From: Lentisphaerota bacterium
Lineage (GTDB): Bacteria > Verrucomicrobiota > Kiritimatiellia > JAAZAB01
Direction: 5' to 3'
Length of the DNA: 6,042 bases
Assembly (NCBI GenBank): GCA_016182435.1
Contig: JACPGN010000056.1
Coordinates: forward strand, 1 to 6,042
In this document: in pieces, positions 1 through 4,529 of the stretch
How positions within the stretch are numbered: the stretch's first letter is position 1
How the letters are laid out: each line of letters begins with the position of its first letter
Made by a program: the position numbers and the translations under genes
The notes under the pieces: model-generated
What the model was told of the DNA's origin: nothing
The model's database searches: none
What the model saw: only the letters and a program-made list of their open reading frames with translations

Positions 1-121
1 CATGAAGGTCATGAACGAGATCAAGGCGGAAGTCAAGGGCGTCGTCCGTGAAATACTGGTGGAAAATGCCCACGCCGTGCAGTACGGCCAGCCGTTGTTT
101 AAAATCGAGAAGACTCCATAG
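1..121 (+). CDS. accB: Biotin carboxyl carrier protein of acetyl-CoA carboxylase, C-terminal end (5' truncated)
   Basis: Only the last 40 codons are present, read in the frame that starts at base 2 and ends at TAG 119-121. The protein carries biotin covalently and shuttles the carboxyl group from biotin carboxylase (AccC) to the carboxyltransferase, for malonyl-CoA synthesis in the cytoplasm. The visible sequence opens with MKVMNEI, the conserved biotinylation motif. Its lysine (codon 5-7) is the residue expected to be biotinylated by the biotin ligase. The rest ([20 protein letters not shown], then QPLFKIE) matches the end of the biotinyl/lipoyl hammerhead fold, which normally closes these proteins a few residues after the final strand, so the C-terminus looks complete. 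The stop lies 22 bases before the accC start, the usual accBC operon arrangement. A stand-alone biotinyl domain of another carboxylase is possible, but adjacency to a bacterial-type AccC makes AccB the best call. Confidence 0.93.
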   Translation, partial: MKVMNEIKAEVKGVVREILVENAHAVQYGQPLFKIEKTP

Positions 122-143
122 CTCTCCCGTTGGAAAGCCAATC

Positions 144-1508
144 ATGTTTAACCGCATTTTAATCGCCAATCGCGGAGAAATCGCCCTGCGCATCATCCGG
201 GCCTGCCGGGAAATGGGCGTCAAAACCGTGGCGGTCTATTCCGACGTTGACGAGCATTCCCTGCATGTCCAGATGGCCGATGAAGCCATTTGTATCGGGC
301 CGGCCCCGGCCGCGGAAAGCTACCTCAAAATCGCCAATATCATCAGCGCGGCCGAAGTGGCCGATGTGGACGCCATTCATCCCGGTTACGGTTTCCTGGC
401 GGAAAACGCGCACTTCGTCCAGATCTGCGAAAGCTGCAACATCACCTTCATCGGCCCGACCGCCGACAATATCCAGAAGATGGGCGACAAAGCCGTGGCC
501 CGCGTCACCATGCGCAAGAGCGGCTTGGCGACGATTCCCGGCAGCGATGGCGTAGTCAAGAGCAAGGAAGAGGCGCTGGAGATTGTCCGCAAGGTGGGCT
601 ACCCCGTGCTGATCAAGGCGGTCTCCGGCGGCGGGGGCAAAGGTATGCGCATCGCTCACAACGACGTCAGCCTGGCGCAAGGACTCATGATGGCCGGCGC
701 CGAGGCCGAGGGCGCCTTTGGCAACGGCGAGGTTTATATCGAACGCTACATCGAGAACGCCCGCCACGTGGAAATCCAGATTATGGCCGACCAGCATGAC
801 CACGTCGTTCAGTTAGGCGAACGCGACTGCAGCATTCAGCGCCGGCACCAGAAACTGCTGGAAGAATCGCCTTGCCCGGCGCTATCTTCCGACCAGCGGC
901 GGCGCATGGGCCGTCTGGCGGTCCGCGCGGCCGAGGCCATCGGCTACCGCAATGCCGGCACCATCGAGTTTTTACTTGAACCCTCCGGCAATTTTTACTT
1001 CATGGAAATGAATACCCGTATCCAGGTGGAGCACCCCGTCACCGAATTCGCCACGGGCTACGACCTGGTCAAGGAGCAGATCAGAGTCGCCGCCGGCGAG
1101 CGGCTGTCTTTCGAGCAGAAGGAGATCAATCCCAACGGGCATGTCATCGAGTTTCGCCTCAACGCCGAGGACCCCGCCAATCATTTTGCGCCCTCGCCGG
1201 GCCACGTGGAATGGGTGCATTTTCCGGGCGGACCGGGCATCCGGGTGGACAGCCATGTCTATTGCGGCTATGACATCCTGCCCTATTACGACAGCCTGAT
1301 CGCCAAGCTGATCGTGCGCGGCGATACCCGCGAGGAGGCCATCCAGCGCATGGCCGGCGCCCTGGGCGAGTTCATGATTGAAGGCATCAAGACCACGGCG
1401 CCCCTGGGTCGCGCTATTCTGAACAACGCTTTGTTTCGTCGCGGCCAATATCATACAGGCTGGCTGGAACAGTTTATCCAAGCCGGATCAGGCGGGATGA
1501 CCCCGTGA
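144..1508 (+). CDS. accC: Biotin carboxylase subunit of acetyl-CoA carboxylase
   Basis: Catalyses ATP- and bicarbonate-dependent carboxylation of biotin on AccB, the first half-reaction of malonyl-CoA synthesis. The product is 454 residues, the normal length for stand-alone AccC. The order is an N-terminal biotin carboxylase domain (MFNRILIANRGEIALRI, about 1-115), an ATP-grasp domain (about 116-320) and a C-terminal domain (about 335-445). The numbering coincides with E. coli AccC at the key residues: K116 in MGDKA, K158 before the glycine-rich SGGGGKGMR loop (E. coli K159), E288/N290/R292 in EMNTRIQVEHPVTE, and R338 in EFRLNAEDP. No active-site residue is missing. The frame is open further upstream to 48, but that part overlaps accB and is not AccC-like. 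ATG 144 gives the family N-terminus and has GGAAAG at 132-137. It forms an operon with accB. A pyruvate or propionyl carboxylase subunit is a less likely alternative because those are usually longer or fused. Confidence 0.97.
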   Translation: MFNRILIANRGEIALRIIRACREMGVKTVAVYSDVDEHSLHVQMADEAICIGPAPAAESYLKIANIISAAEVADVDAIHPGYGFLAENAHFVQICESCNITFIGPTADNIQKMGDKAVARVTMRKSGLATIPGSDGVVKSKEEALEIVRKVGYPVLIKAVSGGGGKGMRIAHNDVSLAQGLMMAGAEAEGAFGNGEVYIERYIENARHVEIQIMADQHDHVVQLGERDCSIQRRHQKLLEESPCPALSSDQRRRMGRLAVRAAEAIGYRNAGTIEFLLEPSGNFYFMEMNTRIQVEHPVTEFATGYDLVKEQIRVAAGERLSFEQKEINPNGHVIEFRLNAEDPANHFAPSPGHVEWVHFPGGPGIRVDSHVYCGYDILPYYDSLIAKLIVRGDTREEAIQRMAGALGEFMIEGIKTTAPLGRAILNNALFRRGQYHTGWLEQFIQAGSGGMTP

Positions 1509-1529
1509 ATTATTATATCAGGTCAATGA

Positions 1530-1661
1530 TAAATTAGGCCTTCGGCAACTTTGCCGTTCTATCGAACGGCCACTACAACGGATGCTGGTGTAGTAGCGGT
1601 TCGGTAGAACCGTAAGATTGAAATTCATATACATTAAATTAGGCCGCCAAAGACGGCAACT
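1530..1661 (+). repeat. Imperfect direct repeats bracketing a palindromic element
   Basis: The string TAAATTAGGCC occurs at 1530-1540 and again at 1635-1645. In each case CGGCAACT follows, after 2 bases in the first copy (1543-1550) and 8 bases in the second (1654-1661). The extra bases in copy two create a small GCC...GGC hairpin. The pair encloses the 1553-1612 palindrome, so it could be a duplicated target left by insertion, or two members of a longer dispersed repeat. The matching strings are visible directly; the origin is inferred. Confidence 0.55.
1553..1612. repeat. Compound palindrome with two terminal hairpins and a long imperfect stem
   Basis: The element can fold in two ways. Locally it gives a left hairpin (GCCGTTC 1553-1559, loop TATC, GAACGGC 1564-1570) and a right hairpin (CGGTTC 1597-1602, loop GGTA, GAACCG 1607-1612), with ACTACA (1572-1577) and TGTAGT (1589-1594) pairing between them. 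Alternatively 1556-1577 pairs with 1589-1610 as one 22-position stem with two mismatches and one G-T pair around an 11-base loop. It lies between accC and the Gls24 gene, with no T-run after it, so it is not a standard intrinsic terminator. It looks like a REP-type intergenic repeat and might stabilise the 3' end of the accBC message. Confidence 0.7.
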
Positions 1662-1709
1662 GTAGCCGGCCTCGTTGAGGCCGGTCCGGGGTCGACGACC
1701 CCGGCTACA
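1661..1709. repeat. REP-like double-hairpin element with TGTAG...CTACA ends
   Basis: The outer arms TGTAGCCGG (1661-1669) and CCGGCTACA (1701-1709) are perfect inverted repeats. Inside are two perfect 8-bp hairpins placed back to back: CCGGCCTC-GTT-GAGGCCGG (1666-1684) and CCGGGGTC-GAC-GACCCCGG (1686-1704), both with 3-base loops. TGTAG/CTACA can close the pair into a three-way junction. The design resembles repetitive extragenic palindromes, and it shares the TGTAG/CTACA words with the element just upstream. No transposase is in view, so any mobilising enzyme would have to act from elsewhere. Confidence 0.75.
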
Positions 1710-1723
1710 ACATTGTCCACCGG

Positions 1724-1745
1724 AGGCGGATCCGCCTTTGGCGGA
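1724..1745. repeat. Overlapping palindromes upstream of the Gls24 gene
   Basis: AGGCGGATCCGCCT (1724-1737) is a perfect 14-bp palindrome. Its right half is also the left arm of a second perfect hairpin, TCCGCC-TTT-GGCGGA (1731-1745). The two structures share bases and cannot form together. The site lies about 40 bases before the Gls24 start. It may be a third short repeat, or a regulatory fold for the downstream gene. The T-run needed for a terminator on the + strand is absent. Confidence 0.6.
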
Positions 1746-1785
1746 AAATTTATAGACCTGCACGTAGAGGAAGAGGAGGATAGCT

Positions 1786-2244
1786 ATGCTTGAAAGGAAA
1801 CGCCCGACCGGCACTCAAAGCGAAACCAGCGCTCGCGCCGCCGAGCAGGAGATTGTGGAGGAACATGGCGAGGAAGGCACCGACCTGGGCGCCATTCGCA
1901 TCCACAATAGCGTGATTGCCACGATCGCGCGCGTGGCGGCGCTCAAAGTTCCCGGCGTCGTTGAACTGAGCGGCTCGTTTGCCGAAGGGCTGGCCAGCAT
2001 GGTGAGCAAGGCCTCGTTCGATCGGGGCATACGGGTTGACATTGCCGACCAGAAGATCAACCTGGAGTGTCATATTGTGATCGCCTTCGGCGTGCGCATC
2101 ACCCAGGTGGCCTGGCGCATCCAGAATGAAGTCCGCAAAGCCATTGAAGATATGACCGGCAAGAAGGTGGGCGCGATTAACGTGATCATCCAGGGGGTCA
2201 AGACGCCGGAACCAATGCCATCGCCAAATTCGAAATCTAAATAA
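1786..2244 (+). CDS. Asp23/Gls24 family envelope stress protein
   Basis: A 152-residue soluble protein. Residues about 1-35 are acidic/polar and look disordered. From about 36 to 143 it follows the Asp23/Gls24 (DUF322) pattern: GAIRIHNSVIATIARVAALK, then VPGVVEL, then RGIRVDIADQKINLECHIVI with FGVRI, then AWRIQNEVRKAIEDMTGKKV, and a closing GAINVIIQGV strand. No signal peptide or membrane segment is seen. Family members act at the cell envelope; Staphylococcus aureus Asp23 is held at the membrane by AmaP, and an amaP-like gene follows here after 22 bases. In B. subtilis the homologue YqhY lies directly behind accBC, as here, and its loss is reported to disturb acetyl-CoA carboxylase control. 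A strong AGGAGG (1774-1779) lies 6 bases before ATG 1786. The tail (PMPSPNSKSK) is low complexity. Membership is clear; the exact role is inferred. Confidence 0.9.
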   Translation: MLERKRPTGTQSETSARAAEQEIVEEHGEEGTDLGAIRIHNSVIATIARVAALKVPGVVELSGSFAEGLASMVSKASFDRGIRVDIADQKINLECHIVIAFGVRITQVAWRIQNEVRKAIEDMTGKKVGAINVIIQGVKTPEPMPSPNSKSK

Positions 2245-2266
2245 TACCAAGGGAGGGGCAAATAAC

Positions 2267-2812
2267 ATGAGCATATTGCATGGTCTGATCAAGTGCGTGC
2301 TTTCAGTGGGGCTGCTGATTCTCGGCGTCCTGCTGCTGGCCAACGTATTCGACTTTCACCCGAGCGTGGGAGATTTCCTGATCACGGACAAGTGGGGGAA
2401 GTTCCTGGTGGGAGTTTCCGCCATCTTCCTCGTGCTGCTCTACTGGCTGACGGCCCTGCCGCTCAAGGAGGAGCAGTTCCTTACGTTTGAGAACGAGGGC
2501 GGGTCGGTCAGCATCAGCGTGAAGGCCATCAATGAATTTCTCGCCAAGCTCACCGATGAATTTGCCGGCATCAATCGCCTGCGCCCCCAGGTGGCCGCGA
2601 CGCGCGATGGGCGCGTCGAGGTGCGCCTGGACGTAAGCGTCAAGGCTGGAACCAAGGTCCAGCAGTTGTCCCAGATCCTCCAGCAGCGCGTCCGGGAAAG
2701 CCTGCGCGATAATCTCGGCATTGCCGAAGTTCAGGCCGTCAAGGTGAATGTGAGCGCGATCGCCGCGGGCGAGTCCTCGCCCGCCCACGCCGCCGACTGG
2801 CCGGAAACGTAA
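2267..2812 (+). CDS. amaP: AmaP-like membrane anchor protein for Gls24 (alkaline shock response family)
   Basis: The 181-residue product has two predicted membrane helices, about residues 7-28 (LIKCVLSVGLLILGVLLLA) and 46-66 (FLVGVSAIFLVLLYWLTALP), joined by a short loop. A soluble domain follows (about 70-165) with the AmaP-type layout FENEGGSVSISVKAINEFL, then VAATRDGRVEVRLDVSVKAG, a helix rich in Q/L/R, and VQAVKVNVSAI. In staphylococci AmaP recruits Asp23 to the membrane; the directly preceding gene encodes an Asp23/Gls24 protein, supporting the same partnership. GGGAGGGG (2251-2258) lies 8 bases before ATG 2267. The soluble domain itself looks related to the Gls24 fold, as is usual for the family. 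The C-terminal tail (GESSPAHAADWPET) is probably disordered. The family call rests on topology, motif pattern and context together. Confidence 0.83.
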   Translation: MSILHGLIKCVLSVGLLILGVLLLANVFDFHPSVGDFLITDKWGKFLVGVSAIFLVLLYWLTALPLKEEQFLTFENEGGSVSISVKAINEFLAKLTDEFAGINRLRPQVAATRDGRVEVRLDVSVKAGTKVQQLSQILQQRVRESLRDNLGIAEVQAVKVNVSAIAAGESSPAHAADWPET

Positions 2813-2833
2813 ATTCAGGAATTCTTGCTGGCT

Positions 2834-3289
2834 ATGCGCTGCCCGAAATGCGGACATCTTAACGATAAGGTCATTGACAGCCGGGGCGCCCGCGAAGGCA
2901 ACGTCATCCGCCGCCGCCGGGTCTGCCTGCAATGCGAGCACCGCTTTACCACCTACGAGGAAATCAGCAAGACGCAGTTGCGCGTTATCAAGCGCGACGG
3001 CCGGCATGAGGAACTCTCCCGCAACAAGTTGATCAGCGGGATCACCCGCGCCTGCCAGAAGCGGCCGATCAGCGCCGAGCAGATTGAAACCATGGCCGAT
3101 TCCATTCTGCGCGAATTGGATAATGAGTTCGACCGCGAAGTGCCCAGCGCGGCCATCGGCGAAAAAGTCATGGAACGCCTGGAAAAACTGGATGACGTGG
3201 CCTATATCCGGTTTGCCTCGGTCTACCGGCGCTTTAAGGATGTCAACCAGTTTCTTACCGAGGTCAAAGGCATTATCGGCAAAACATGA
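2834..3289 (+). CDS. nrdR: Transcriptional repressor NrdR
   Basis: NrdR represses ribonucleotide reductase genes in response to ATP/dATP bound by its ATP-cone. The 151-residue product starts MRCPKCG. It has the zinc ribbon Cys3-x2-Cys6 and Cys31-x2-Cys34, with the family hallmarks DSRGAREGNVIRRRRVC between them and HRFTTYEEI after. The ATP-cone covers about 48-140 (VIKRDGRHEELSRNKLISGI ... VAYIRFASVYRRFKDVNQF). Length and motifs are typical and nothing is missing. The frame could also begin at TTG 2825, where AGGA (2817-2820) is only 4 bases upstream; that gives three extra residues. I chose ATG 2834 because family members nearly always begin M-[KR]-C-P, although its distance to AGGA (13 bases) is long. 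The stop overlaps the next start as ATGA. No ribonucleotide reductase gene or convincing NrdR-box pair is in this window, so it acts elsewhere. Confidence 0.96.
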   Translation: MRCPKCGHLNDKVIDSRGAREGNVIRRRRVCLQCEHRFTTYEEISKTQLRVIKRDGRHEELSRNKLISGITRACQKRPISAEQIETMADSILRELDNEFDREVPSAAIGEKVMERLEKLDDVAYIRFASVYRRFKDVNQFLTEVKGIIGKT

Positions 3290-4116
3290 TCTGGAAAGCG
3301 TCAGCAACTTGCGCGCGCGCTGAGCAGGCCCTGGTCAGCTACATAACCGCGGAAATTGAACTCGCCTGCAATCCGGCAGTGCCGGATAGCATTGCCTGCC
3401 CGCAGTGCCTTCGGCCCAGCCGATGCAGGCGGGCGGGCAGGCCGGCCGAGGAGGCCGAACCCTCCTCAACCACTGGCGTGTGCCGGCGCGAGTTGGCCGA
3501 AGCCATCGCCACTTTCATCACTCACCAGCGCTCTGAGTTTGCCGACGGGCCGCGGCGCGCTTTCTTTGGCCGGGATGGCGCCCTGCCGGCTGAATACCTG
3601 CTGCTGCTCATCGGCCGCGCGCTCTGGTCGGTGGGCTGCGAACAAACCGCCCGGCGCCTCCTGGAAGCGCAGCTCCGCGCATTGAATTTGCCGGCTGCCT
3701 TTATGGAAGCCGTGTGGGCGCCGGATGCTTCCATGGCGCACTGGTACATTTTATTTTCAACTCGGGCGCTGCGGACCTCCTCGTTGGCGGCTTCCTCGAA
3801 TGGCGCCCTATGGGTTCTGGATCTGGAACGGATGATCATGCCCGCGCCCGAGAGTCTGGAATTGCTGGCCTTAACGGTCGTGCGGACGGTAATTGACCGC
3901 CTGGCGGCCCTGTGGGACCACTGCCAGGGCCACGGGGTTCTGGGACTGCGCCACGCCAAAGCAGTGGCCTCCGGCATGTTGGGTGTGCCGGCCCACAGCG
4001 CTAAAGCCGCGGCGCTGGCCGCCGAAATCCGCGCGGAAGTCGAGCGGCGCCTGGCCATGCTGAAAGCCGCCCGCGGCTGGAATCAGATACCCCAAGTCAT
4101 TATGCTGGATCTGTAA
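3286..4116 (+). CDS. Unrecognised protein, translationally coupled to nrdR
   Basis: I do not recognise this 276-residue protein. Its ATG shares the ATGA overlap with the nrdR stop and has no Shine-Dalgarno of its own, so it is probably translated by re-initiation after nrdR. The body (about 66-276) looks alpha-helical, with alternating Ala/Leu/Arg stretches (ELAEAIATFITHQR, EYLLLLIGRALWSVG, ARRLLEAQLRAL, AAALAAEIRAEVERRLAML). More distinctive words are GALWVLDLERMIMPAPESLE, ALWDHCQGHGVLGLRHAKAV and a closing GWNQIPQVIMLDL. No signal peptide or convincing membrane helix is seen. Residues about 28-57 come from a cluster of DNA palindromes and have unlike composition (Pro, Cys, Arg). Their cysteines mimic a zinc site (CPQC) but are probably repeat-derived. 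The true start could therefore lie downstream, for example GTG 3478. The long frame, coupling and coherent C-terminus favour a real gene; its function is unknown. Confidence 0.72.
   Translation: MIWKASATCARAEQALVSYITAEIELACNPAVPDSIACPQCLRPSRCRRAGRPAEEAEPSSTTGVCRRELAEAIATFITHQRSEFADGPRRAFFGRDGALPAEYLLLLIGRALWSVGCEQTARRLLEAQLRALNLPAAFMEAVWAPDASMAHWYILFSTRALRTSSLAASSNGALWVLDLERMIMPAPESLELLALTVVRTVIDRLAALWDHCQGHGVLGLRHAKAVASGMLGVPAHSAKAAALAAEIRAEVERRLAMLKAARGWNQIPQVIMLDL
3368..3457. repeat. Three consecutive hairpins inside a reading frame (palindromic repeat insertion)
   Basis: First hairpin: GCAAT 3368-3372 and ATTGC 3390-3394 enclose the perfect arms ATCCGGCA (3371-3378) and TGCCGGAT (3380-3387). 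Second: GCCTGCCCGC (3394-3403) pairs perfectly with GCGGGCAGGC (3433-3442) and contains an inner TCGGC-CCA-GCCGA stem (3411-3423). Third: CGGCC-GAGGA-GGCCG (3443-3457). Together they span 90 bases, a multiple of three, so the frame of the 3286-4116 gene stays open. Such dense symmetry is unusual for coding DNA and resembles palindromic elements that insert in frame, as known from Rickettsia. That it is an insertion is inferred. Confidence 0.65.
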
Positions 4117-4146
4117 ACCTAAGGTGGGGCTATGCCCGCAACCCAT

Positions 4147-4193
4147 TATCCAACACAATATCCAATATTCAACAAGGAATATCCAATAACCAA
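4147..4193 (+). repeat. Degenerate heptad array, TATCCAA type (left arm)
   Basis: Units in register are TATCCAA (4147), a shortened CACAA (4154), TATCCAA (4159), TATTCAA (4166), CAAGGAA (4173), TATCCAA (4180) and TAACCAA (4187). All but one are 7 bases long. The array is the inverted counterpart of the one at 4245-4279; for example AATAACCAA (4185-4193) pairs with TTGGTTATT (4245-4253). Confidence 0.75.
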
Positions 4194-4220
4194 GTTAAGA
4201 GAATCGCAGACAACGTGTAA

Positions 4221-4230
4221 GGGGGGGGGG
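4221..4230 (+). repeat. Poly-G tract (G10)
   Basis: Ten consecutive G residues lie in the loop between two inverted heptad arrays. Homopolymers of this length are prone to slippage during replication and sequencing, so the exact length is uncertain. It does not lie within a gene or next to a clear promoter, so phase variation is not supported. Confidence 0.8.
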
Positions 4231-4244
4231 TCCTTTCTTCATCA

Positions 4245-4279
4245 TTGGTTATTGAGTGTTGGATATTGGATATTCTTAT
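4245..4279 (-). repeat. Degenerate heptad array, TATCCAA type, inverted (right arm)
   Basis: Read on the + strand the units are TTGGTTA (4245), TTGAGTG (4252), TTGGATA (4259), TTGGATA (4266) and TTCTTAT (4273), in strict 7-base register. The complements are TAACCAA, CACTCAA, TATCCAA, TATCCAA and ATAAGAA, the same family as the left arm at 4147-4193. The two arms could form an extended imperfect hairpin. Confidence 0.75.
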
Positions 4280-4282
4280 TAC

Positions 4283-4310
4283 AAAGATACACGCAAAAAC
4301 GTGTATCTTT
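4283..4310. repeat. Perfect 11-bp hairpin
   Basis: AAAGATACACG (4283-4293) and CGTGTATCTTT (4300-4310) are perfect inverted repeats around the loop CAAAAA. The stem is AT-rich (4 G-C pairs of 11) and ends in TTT followed by ACGGG, so it is at best a weak intrinsic terminator, possibly bidirectional because the complementary strand reads almost the same. It could instead be a protein-binding operator or another repeat. Confidence 0.55.
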
Positions 4311-4348
4311 ACGGGAAAGCGTTTAAAGCGAACGCCCAACGCTCAATG

Positions 4349-4379
4349 TTGAAATAGGAACATGAATTTGGACTAATAT
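4349..4379 (+). promoter_or_regulatory. Candidate sigma-70-type promoter for ribBA
   Basis: TTGAAA (4349-4354) and TAATAT (4374-4379) resemble -35 and -10 elements but are 19 bases apart, longer than the usual 16-18. They lie in the most AT-rich part of the non-repeat DNA upstream of ribBA. A start near 4386 would give a leader of about 145 bases that contains the TTCGAYG/CCGAACA arrays. The call rests on consensus similarity only. Confidence 0.25.
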
Positions 4380-4426
4380 GGCAACCGCTGGTACAGATCC
4401 AAAGATAGGCGCCTCATTTCTTAAAA

Positions 4427-4454
4427 TTCGACGTTCGACGTTCGATGTTCGATG
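4427..4454 (+). repeat. Heptad array TTCGACG/TTCGATG
   Basis: Four uninterrupted 7-base units: TTCGACG (4427), TTCGACG (4434), TTCGATG (4441) and TTCGATG (4448), followed by a decayed TTTGCTT. It is the + oriented partner of the CCGAACA-type array 26 bases further on. Confidence 0.85.
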
Positions 4455-4480
4455 TTTGCTTTGTCGGCGGGCATGGTGAG

Positions 4481-4508
4481 CCGAATACTGAACCCCGAAC
4501 ACTAAACA
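4481..4508 (-). repeat. Heptad array CCGAATA/CTGAACC/CCGAACA/CTAAACA
   Basis: Four 7-base units in register, CCGAATA (4481), CTGAACC (4488), CCGAACA (4495) and CTAAACA (4502). On the complementary strand they read TGTTTAG, TGTTCGG, GGTTCAG and TATTCGG, sharing the TTCG core with the array at 4427-4454 in opposite orientation. It ends 21 bases before the ribBA start. Confidence 0.75.
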
Positions 4509-4529
4509 CCTTGCGAATAGTTACCCGTT

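Larger units (their letters stand above)
4117..4529. other. 413-base non-coding region rich in heptad repeats, upstream of ribBA
   Basis: No plausible gene is seen on either strand; short frames here are composed of repeats. The stretch is AT-richer than its neighbours. In order it contains an inverted pair of TATCCAA-type heptad arrays around a G10 tract, a perfect 11-bp hairpin, an AT-rich segment with a weak promoter candidate, and an inverted pair of TTCGAYG/CCGAACA heptad arrays ending 21 bases before ribBA. The conserved words of an FMN riboswitch, often found before riboflavin genes, are not visible. Confidence 0.7.

Noticed and set aside
48..143. An N-terminal extension of AccC starting at 48
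   Set aside because: The extra 32 residues overlap accB in another frame and have no AccC similarity. ATG 144 gives the conserved MFNRILIANRGEIA start.
1661..1745. Intrinsic terminator for accBC
   Set aside because: The hairpins are strong, but none is followed by a T-run on the + strand, so the repeat explanation is preferred.
1518..1785. A small gene in the accC-Gls24 gap, on the minus strand
   Set aside because: The frame is made mostly of the palindromic repeats and runs into the Gls24 gene; no family motif or plausible start site is visible.
2303..3307. A 334-residue open frame on the minus strand across amaP and nrdR
   Set aside because: It covers two genes with clear family motifs on the + strand and the gap between them. 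Long antisense frames are expected in DNA of this GC content.
3367..3428. A zinc ribbon in the unknown protein (Cys28, CPQC at 38-41, Cys47)
   Set aside because: The cysteines fall within the palindromic repeat cluster and are best explained as a by-product of the repeat sequence.
4132..4326. A 64-residue frame on the + strand after the unknown gene
   Set aside because: Its sequence is the translation of heptad repeats and the poly-G tract, with no plausible ribosome-binding site and no protein-like pattern.
4147..4508. A CRISPR array, because of repeated short units
   Set aside because: Units are 7 bases with no unique spacers of 25-40 bases and no cas genes are nearby.
4117..4529. An FMN riboswitch before ribBA
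   Set aside because: I looked for the conserved aptamer words (such as AGGGGCAGGGTGAAATTCCC and the GATTTGGTG-like 3' part) and did not find them; the region is occupied by repeats.
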